Part shown: in pieces, positions 1 to 5,945 of the stretch
Layout: each line of letters begins with the position of its first letter
How positions within the stretch are numbered: the first letter of the stretch is position 1
Assembly (NCBI GenBank): GCA_015489035.1
Contig: WFMP01000242.1
Span: forward strand, 1 to 7,507
Direction of reading: 5' to 3'
Length of the DNA stretch: 7,507 nt
Origin: Candidatus Altimarinota bacterium
GTDB taxonomy: Bacteria; Patescibacteriota; Gracilibacteria; Absconditabacterales; Absconditicoccaceae
Notes under the pieces: generated by a model
What the model was told of the DNA's origin: nothing
The model's database searches: none
Seen by the model: the letters and a program-made list of their open reading frames with translations, nothing else
Position numbers and translations under genes: made by a program

Positions 1-2
1 AG

Positions 3-2141
3 AAAATTGAAGTTAAAAAAAGTGAACATAAAACTCTTACATCTCATGATTTATGATGAATGGATTTTTTGGCGACTAGTTTGTGAGTAGATTCTAAGAA
101 TTATAAAAAACAGACTAAAATGAAAGAGGAAAAGAAAAGTGAAGAAAATAAAAAAAATTCTATTAAAATAGTAAAGAAAGAAGACTTACCTGTAAAGTCT
201 AAAAGAGACAATTTAAAAAAAACAGAATTTAAGAAAGCAAATAATAAGGTTGAAACTAAAAAATCTTCATTCAAGATTAACAAAAAATCTGATATAATTA
301 GGAGAAAAGAAGAACAAATTAAAAGATCTAAACCGCAACCTAAAAAAGTTGATAAAAAGTTGAAAGTTTCAGATACATTAAAGAAGAAAGATAAAATAAT
401 AATTTGAGATAATGTAAGTGTAAAAGAGTTATCTGAAAAAATGTGAGTACCGGCAAATGAAATTATTAGAGTTTTTATTTTAAATTGAATGCCAGTAGGT
501 ATAAATAGTTCTGTGGATTTTGAAACTATTGCACTTTTAGCTGATGATTTTATGGTTAAAGTTGAAAGAGAAAATGTTCAATCTTGAGTAGAATCTATGT
601 TTGAGTGAGATATTGATAAAATTATAGAAAGTAAAAATGCTACAACAGAAAATTTAAAGGAAAGACCTCCTATTGTTACAATTATGGGACATGTAGATCA
701 TTGAAAAACAAAATTATTAGATTATGTTAGAAAGACTGATATCGTTGCATGAGAAGCAGGTGGTATCACACAAGGTATTTGAGCAAGTCAAATAACTCAT
801 AATTGAAAAAAAATAACTTTTATAGATACTCCTTGACATGAGCTTTTTACAGCTATGAGAGCAAGATGAGCAAAGATTACTGATATTGCAATTATTGTTG
901 TAGCTGCAGATGATTGAGTTAAACCACAAACTGTCGAAGCTATAAATCATGCTAAAGATGCTTGAGTAAGTATTATTGTTGCTATTACAAAAATAGATAA
1001 ACCAAATGCAAATATTGATTTAGTAAAATCTCAAGTTTCGGAACATAATCTTATGCCAGAAGATTGGGGATGAAATACTCCTTTTGTTTGATTATCATCT
1101 ATTACTTGAGAATGAGTAGATGAATTGTTAGAATATGTACTTTTACAAGCTGAAATGTTAGAATTAAAATATAATCCTGATGTTCCTGGTGTATGAGTTA
1201 TTCTTGAGTGAACAAAAGATAATAAAATGTGAACTATAGCTACATTATTATTAGTTACTTGAACATTGAATAAAAAAGATTCAGTAGTTGCATATGATGT
1301 GTATGGAAAAATAAGACTTATGAAAGATTGGACTTGAAAAGTAGTTAAACAAGTTCAAGGTTGAGATCCTGTGCAAGTAATGTGATTTGAAGATGTTCCT
1401 CAAAGTTGAAGAATATTTGAAGTTTTTCCTTCTGATAAAGAAGCTCAAAAACAAGTATGAAAAATTCAAGAACTTATCAAAAAACAAAAAAATAAAACTG
1501 TATTATCTTCATTATTAGATAAGATGAAAGCTTGAGAAAGAGTAGACTTGAAAGTTATTTTGAAAGCTTGAGATTTTGGTGGATTGGAGGCATTAAAATA
1601 TGCTGTATGAAAAGTTCCTCTTCCAGAATGAGTAGATTTGAAAATAATACATGAAGAAGTTGGGCAAGTTAAAGAAACTGATATAGCTTTAGCAGAAGCA
1701 TCTTGAGCATTTATATTTTGATTTGATAGTTCTATACAATCTATTTTAAAGAAGAAATTGGTTCAGAAAAAAATAGTATTTAAAAATTTTACTATTATAT
1801 ATGAATTATTAGATTATGTAGAAAAATTAGCTTCTTGAATGATAGAAAAAGAAGTTGAAGAAGTATATATTGGTAAGTTTGAAATGATAGCTATGTTCTT
1901 CAAAAAATGAAATGATATGATTTTATGATGAAAAGTTATAGATTGAGTTATAAAAAATGGATCTCATTTTATTATTAAGAGGTGAGATGAAGAATTATGA
2001 GGTTGAAAAGTAACATCATTAAAAATTGATCAAGAGAATGTATCTGAAGTAAAAGCCGGTAGAGAATGCTGAATAAGAGTAAGAACTGGTAAAAGATTTA
2101 AAGAATGAGATATTCTTGAAATGTATGTTTATGAAAAATAA
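3..2141 (+). CDS. infB: Translation initiation factor IF-2 (5' end probably outside window)
   Basis: IF-2 is the GTPase that brings initiator fMet-tRNA to the 30S subunit and promotes 50S joining. With UGA read as Gly the frame is open from base 3 to TAA at 2139. Order seen: Lys/Glu-rich linker (about 100-400); an IF2_N domain (about 408-570); the G domain, with P-loop GHVDHGKT at 687-710, switch GGITQGIGA near 762-788, DTPGH at 825-839, TKID at 987-998 and SSITGEG as G5; then domain II, the core domain (about 1497-1770) and the C-terminal tRNA-binding domain up to 2138. Oddities: G4 is TKID instead of NKID, and the usual His in ITQHIGA is Gly. In-frame ATGs lie at 60 and 120, neither with a Shine-Dalgarno. 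The frame upstream has coding-like codons, so I place the start beyond the left edge; a start at 120 would still give 673 residues. Product certain, start not. Confidence 0.93.
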
Positions 2142-2148
2142 ATTATAA

Positions 2149-2178
2149 TTGAAGTTGAGTTTAAAAAAGTTATATATT
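2149..2178 (+). promoter_or_regulatory. Possible promoter before secG
   Basis: In the 68-nt gap between infB and secG there is TTGAAG (2149-2154), then 18 nt, then TATATT (2173-2178), about 30 nt before the secG ATG. The spacing fits a sigma-70-type promoter. In DNA this rich in A+T such matches arise easily, and secG may simply be read through from infB. Confidence 0.2.
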
Positions 2179-2209
2179 GAAGAGTTATTTATATATTTAA
2201 AATATTAAA

Positions 2210-2611
2210 ATGGTTACATTAACATTTGCAATTATGATTTTAAGTGGGATTGTTTTTATGATTACTATAGCACTTATGACACCAAAATGATGAATTTGAT
2301 TTTGAGTTGGTGGTATGACAACTTCAAATGAATATTGAAGTAAAAAATCTATGGAATGAACATTAAAAAAGAGTGCTATCGTAAGTATTCTTATTTTTAC
2401 AACTTGTGCTATAGTTTATCCTTATATGAATAAAAAACAATTATCTACAGGTCCTGTAGTTTCTAATACTAAAGCTACACCTATAAAAATTAATCCTTCT
2501 GATGTTAAAATTAATTGAATTAATACAAAAAATGTAAAAATTCAGTCAGAACCTGTAAAAATAAATACAACTACTGTAAAATCTACTAATAAAACAACTA
2601 CTACAAAATAA
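2210..2611 (+). CDS. secG: SecG-like preprotein translocase subunit with long C-terminal tail
   Basis: Predicted 133-residue small subunit of the SecYEG channel, which assists SecA-driven export in the cytoplasmic membrane. I see two hydrophobic helices (about residues 2-23 and 54-72) joined by a glycine-rich loop (PKGGIGFGVGG at 25-35, followed by EYGSKKSMEGTLKK). This matches the SecG layout of helix, glycine-rich loop, charged segment, helix. Five of the loop glycines are TGA codons or lie beside them, so the gene is invisible under the standard code. SecG is usually around 75 residues; here about 60 further residues, rich in Lys, Thr and Asn with recurring VKI(N/Q) units, follow helix 2. 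By known SecG topology this tail would lie outside the membrane. ATG at 2210 is the first start after an in-frame TAA at 2198; no Shine-Dalgarno is visible. It lies 68 nt after infB and 29 nt before atpG. Identity rests on pattern and length of the core, so it is good but not certain. Confidence 0.82.
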
Positions 2612-2640
2612 TTTTATTAAAAAATAAATTATAAAAACTA

Positions 2641-3522
2641 ATGGCAAATGCAAAAGCTATAAAGGCAAAGATGAAGTCTATATGAAATATACAAAAAATT
2701 ACTTCTGCTATGGAAATAGTTTCTACTGTTAAATTACAGAAGATAAAAGATAAGGCAGATAGTTTTAAAAAGTATATGGTGGAATTTTTGTATATCTTAG
2801 ATATGATTAATTTATCAAATGTATTTTGAGAGAATCAAAATATTTCTTGAAAAAAAGAACTTATTATTGCAGTATCTACTGAAAAATGATTATGTTGAGC
2901 TTTAAACTCTAAATTATTTAGAAAAATACATTCTGAAATTAAAGACAAAAAAGAAAAAGTAGAAGTATTTTGTGTTTGAAAGAAAGCTTTAGAATTTTTT
3001 TCTAGATCTTGATATGAAGTTATTTGAGTTGAAAATCTTAAAGATGGATTTACAGAAGCAGATTTAAATAATTTAAGATCTATGATATGGAAAGGTATAG
3101 ATGAATGAAAATATTCTAATATCTCAATATATTATAATTATTTTAAAAATACTATGTTACAATTACCATCATCTTTACAAGTTTTTCCATTGGAAAGAGA
3201 AAATTTCAATAAATTTGCAAAAGATATAGAATTAGAAGTAAATTTGGATGATGAATATAATGCAGATATTATTATAGAGCCTTCAGAAGAAGAATTTTAT
3301 AGTTTTGTTTATAAAAAATTTATTTCTGATATGATTTATGGTGTAATACTACAGAATAAAACTTGAGAACATGCATCTAGAATGATTGCTATGAAATGAG
3401 CAAAAGATAATTCTATAGAAATTAAGAAGAAATTAAATATATCTTATAATAAACAAAGACAAGCTGCAGTAACTCAAGAAATTTCAGAAATCGTTGGTGC
3501 AAAGACTGCTATGGAAGGGTAA
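2641..3522 (+). CDS. atpG: ATP synthase F1 gamma subunit
   Basis: The gamma subunit is the central rotor shaft of F1, turning inside the alpha3beta3 ring. The 293-residue product is of usual family length. The N-terminal helix (KAIKAKMKSIGNIQKITSAM, residues 5-24, then EIVSTVKLQK) matches the family start. GLCGALN is at 83-89. The C-terminal helix carries the family signature from GEHASRM (242-248) through SYNKQRQAAVTQEISEIVG (268-286). Several of these glycines are TGA codons. The start at 2641 follows an in-frame TAA at 2632 and gives the normal MANAKAIK N-terminus; there is no Shine-Dalgarno. The gene sits 29 nt after secG and probably shares its transcript. No atpA or atpD flanks it, which departs from the usual atpA-atpG-atpD order. 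The 163 nt after it hold a weak inverted repeat but no clear terminator. Confidence 0.96.
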
Positions 3523-3578
3523 TATTCTGTTATTTTTGTGTAAATATAAATTCGTTGTGCTAAATTTGATTAAACATC

Positions 3579-3610
3579 TTGATAAAAAGGATTAATATAT
3601 TATATATAAT
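3579..3610 (+). promoter_or_regulatory. Possible promoter for the membrane protein-ftsW pair
   Basis: The 163-nt space between atpG and the next gene holds TTGATA (3579-3584), then TATATA at 3603-3608 (18-nt spacer) overlapping TATAAT at 3605-3610 (20-nt spacer). The -10 region is also a perfect 12-nt palindrome (3599-3610). The position, 76 nt before the next ATG, and the change of gene group make a promoter plausible, but A+T-rich DNA produces such matches by chance. Confidence 0.3.
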
Positions 3611-3685
3611 TTAAGATAGTAGATAATTAATTTCTTTAGTAACCGATTATCCTAAAATATTGTTTTATTCTAAAAATGTAATATT

Positions 3686-4246
3686 ATGAGTAAATTCCCA
3701 AGGATTGTTAATAAAAAATGGAAAAGGTATACAAAGTTAGAAAAGATTTTCATATTATTTCTTTTCATTCTTTTTATTTTAGAATTCTTTCTCCCATTCA
3801 TATCTATAGAATGAAAAACTTATCCATTTATAAATGGAAAATTTTTAACAACTAGTATAATTTTAGTATTTACACTACTTTTTATAATAGTTTGGAATAT
3901 TTCATATACATTTAAAAATTTTGTTAAAAGTATATTTTGATTCGAACAAAATGAAGCAATACTAAATTTTTGAGTGTTATTTTTGCATGCTAGTTTATTG
4001 ATTTATACGAAAGATTATATAAATTTGTTATCAAATACTCAGAGTGCGTCTTTTTATCAATTGGCTTATTGATTTTATGTTTTATGATGATTTATTGTTG
4101 TATGACTTATATGGAATTTATTTTTAGCTATAGATTTATCTTTATTGAATAATAAAAAAAGAATAAATTATACGAAAGTGGTATGACAGATATCTGATAA
4201 TATTGATAGTACTACCGAAAAAAAAGATATAAAAACTTTATTTTAA
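3686..4246 (+). CDS. Unrecognised four-helix membrane protein
   Basis: I do not recognise this 186-residue protein. It begins with a Lys/Arg-rich segment (residues 3-20), followed by four hydrophobic segments at about 20-41, 55-75, 91-107 and 122-149, and a hydrophilic C-terminal tail with a KK-R cluster (157-159) and many Asp/Lys. The charge pattern suggests both ends are cytoplasmic. No catalytic motif is visible. It contains in-frame TGA codons, several inside helix 4 (YGF and VLGGF contexts), which fits a genuine table-25 gene. ATG at 3686 is the first start after an in-frame TAA at 3671. The ftsW start lies only 21 nt after its stop, so the two are probably co-transcribed, which suggests a role in the envelope or division; that is inference from context only. 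Confidence 0.85.
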
Positions 4247-4267
4247 TATTCTCTTATTTTATAGTTT

Positions 4268-5359
4268 ATGCCAATACTTGTAGTTTGAACTTTGCTTATT
4301 ATATTTGGTATACTTGCAATTTATTCTGTAAGTATTTTTCCTTCTTTTCAGTTGACTTTACATCAATTTCATGATCCTAGTAACTATTTTTATTTTTTTA
4401 GGCAAATTGATCATTTAATCTTAGCACTTATTGTAGCAGGTGCTATATATTATACTCCACTAGATTTAATAAAAAAGAATAAATGAAAAATCTTTTTATG
4501 AACCATATTTTTTCTGTTATTAGTTTTTACACCATTATGATTAAAATTAAAATGAGCTAGATGATGGCTACACTTTCCAGGTTTGTGATCTATTCAGCCA
4601 TGAGATTTCGTTAAATTAGCATTTATAATATTTTTTTCTTGATGGCTAGTTAAAAAAAATAAAATATTATGATCTTTGGAATGATATATTTCAATGTTGG
4701 TAGTTCTTTGACTTTCGACTTTTTTATTTTTGCTTATTCCGGATTTGGGAACTTTATTAGTTTTGTGACCAATAGCATTAATATTATATACTTTTGCTTG
4801 ATGAAAAATTAAATATGTAGCTGTAAGTTTAGTATTATGACTTATTTTTACTTTTACAGTTTGAATGCAATTTCATTACATAAAAAAAAGGTTTGATTAT
4901 TTTTTAAATCCTAGTATTGACAAAACAGAGCAATGAATAGGTTATCAAACACAGCAATGACTTATTTGAATATGAGCTGGTTGATTTTTATGAAAATGAT
5001 ATGGAAAGTGATTACAAAAATTTTGATTTATTCCAGAAGCTCAAAGTGACTTTATTTTTGCTGCATATTCTGAAGAAATTTGATTTTTATGAAATATGGT
5101 ATTATTTGCTTTATATTTTGCTTTAGCTTATTTTACAATTAAGAGATTACCATATGTTAAAGATAAATATTATCAGTATTTAACAGTATGAATGTTGTCT
5201 TTAATTTTATGGCAAGTATTTGTAAATGTATGAGTAAATATAAAAATAATACCTTTAACATGACTTACATTACCTTTTGTTTCATACTGAGGAACAGCAC
5301 TTATGGTTAATATAATAGAAATAGTATTACTCTATAAGATATTGTATGAGCAAAATTAA
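4268..5359 (+). CDS. ftsW: FtsW-type SEDS peptidoglycan glycosyltransferase
   Basis: SEDS proteins polymerise lipid II into glycan strands in the membrane, working with a class B penicillin-binding protein; FtsW acts at the septum. The 363-residue product is strongly hydrophobic and carries the family landmarks: KGARGWLHF (95-103), SIQPGDFVKLAF (108-119), PDLGT (158-162), GIGYQTQQGLIGIGAGG (223-239), QKFGFIPEAQSDFIFAAYSEE (250-270) and PLTGLTLPFVSYGG (329-342). Asp261, in the PEAQSDF loop, matches the aspartate considered catalytic in this family. GYQ and QK-F-PEA favour FtsW over RodA, though RodA cannot be fully excluded. The usual QPSE is QPGD here. By hand count 32 of 40 glycines are TGA. 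The start follows an in-frame TAG at 4262; no Shine-Dalgarno is visible. The cytoplasmic N-terminus is almost absent. It is the last gene of its unit, ending just before a hairpin terminator. Confidence 0.94.
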
Positions 5360-5380
5360 ACCTAATATTATTTTTTAAAA

Positions 5381-5416
5381 AACTTAGGAAATTGATCCTA
5401 AGCCTTTTTTTATTTT
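5381..5416. terminator. Bidirectional intrinsic terminator between ftsW and dut
   Basis: A perfect 7-bp stem, CTTAGGA (5383-5389) with TCCTAAG (5396-5402), encloses a 6-nt loop. On the + strand it is followed, after CC, by seven T and then ATTTT, ending ftsW transcription. On the - strand the stem is followed directly by TTTTTT (complement of 5377-5382), which would end the pepF-dut unit. Its position between convergent genes supports a shared terminator. Confidence 0.85.
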
Positions 5417-5417
5417 A

Positions 5418-5465
5418 GCATACAAGTAAATCGAAATTTGAGTTATTTAAATATGTCGAGTATGC
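5418..5465. repeat. Imperfect inverted repeat after dut
   Basis: GCATAC (5418-5423) pairs with GTATGC (5460-5465), and inside it TCGA (5431-5434) can pair with TCGA (5456-5459), giving 10 bp with a 7-nt bulge on the left arm. No T-run follows the stem on either strand, so it is not an ordinary terminator. It could be a 3'-end stabilising structure of the dut transcript, or chance. Confidence 0.35.
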
Positions 5466-5468
5466 AAA

Positions 5469-5897
5469 TTATTTTATTCAAGTTGTTCAAAATCATCATC
5501 TATTATTATTTCACATATTTCCTGTAATTTCAAAGTCAGCTTTTCCTATTTTTATAAAAACTCATTGTCAAATTCTATCTCCAATTTTTATAATTGCATC
5601 CTTATTAGAAATATTAAAGTATGGAAATTTTATTGTATCATCATCTCAACAATAATCTCAATCGATTAAACCTACAGAATTTGTTTGTATTAATCAATAT
5701 CTTTTGAATGTAGAACTTCTTGGTTGTATTTGTAAAGCATATCATTCAGGTACTTCAATAACTGTTCATGTTTCAACTAATCAAAATTCTCATGGTTTTA
5801 TTATTATGTCTGTACTTGCTTTAAAATCGAACCCGCAAGCTTCAGAAGTTTCGTAATTTAGAATTTCTCAGTTACAAGTTTTTATTCTTACTTTCAT
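5469..5897 (-). CDS. dut: dUTP diphosphatase (dUTPase)
   Basis: Hydrolyses dUTP to dUMP and pyrophosphate, keeping uracil out of DNA and supplying dUMP for thymidylate. The 142-residue protein has all five motifs of the trimeric family in order: ACGFDFKA (20-27), QPRSS (58-62), GLIDGDYCGD (76-85, with the catalytic-type Asp79 and Tyr82), GDRIGQ (106-111) and RGGFGTTG (133-140), the C-terminal lid over the active site. After motif III it has an acidic DDD followed by FP, a pattern I associate with some Gram-positive and phage dUTPases. By hand count 15 of 20 glycines are TGA, including four in motif V, so the gene is native or long adapted to this code. ATG at 5897 follows an in-frame TAA just upstream; no Shine-Dalgarno is seen. 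It lies 48 nt after pepF on the same strand, and the downstream hairpin probably ends the unit. Confidence 0.95.
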
Positions 5898-5945
5898 TTG
5901 TTTAGTTTAGTAATAAAATTATATTTGTAATAATAGTGTTTTCTT

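Noticed and set aside
1..90. Tail of a separate upstream gene in frame 1, ending with TAG at 88
   Set aside because: It uses a CGA codon found nowhere else in the window and many Leu, His and Trp codons atypical here. The infB frame over the same bases looks more like coding sequence.
120..407. A small basic Lys-rich protein of 95 residues
   Set aside because: Its apparent stop at 405-407 is TGA-Gly; the frame continues directly into the IF2_N domain and G domain, so it is the IF-2 linker.
717..1487. Minus-strand open frames at about 717-950 and 1281-1487
   Set aside because: They lie antisense inside conserved IF-2 domains and show no recognisable protein.
3622..3651. GATAAT/ATTATC inverted repeat as a terminator of atpG
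   Set aside because: It has only a 6-bp, A+T-rich stem with an 18-nt loop and no clean T-run, so it is too weak to call.
3648..3656. DnaA-box-like TTATCCTAA in the atpG-downstream gap
   Set aside because: It is a single imperfect copy (7 of 9) in A+T-rich DNA, with no other boxes or dnaA/dnaN neighbours, so it does not support an origin.
3154..4486. Short open frames beginning at 3154 and 4292
   Set aside because: They are fragments of atpG and ftsW, made by treating TGA as a stop. The full table-25 genes begin at 2641 and 4268.
5821..5845. tRNA T-arm-like sequence on the minus strand (GCGGGTTCGATTTT)
   Set aside because: It is the codons for dUTPase motif I (EACGFDFK). No acceptor stem, anticodon arm or D arm surrounds it.
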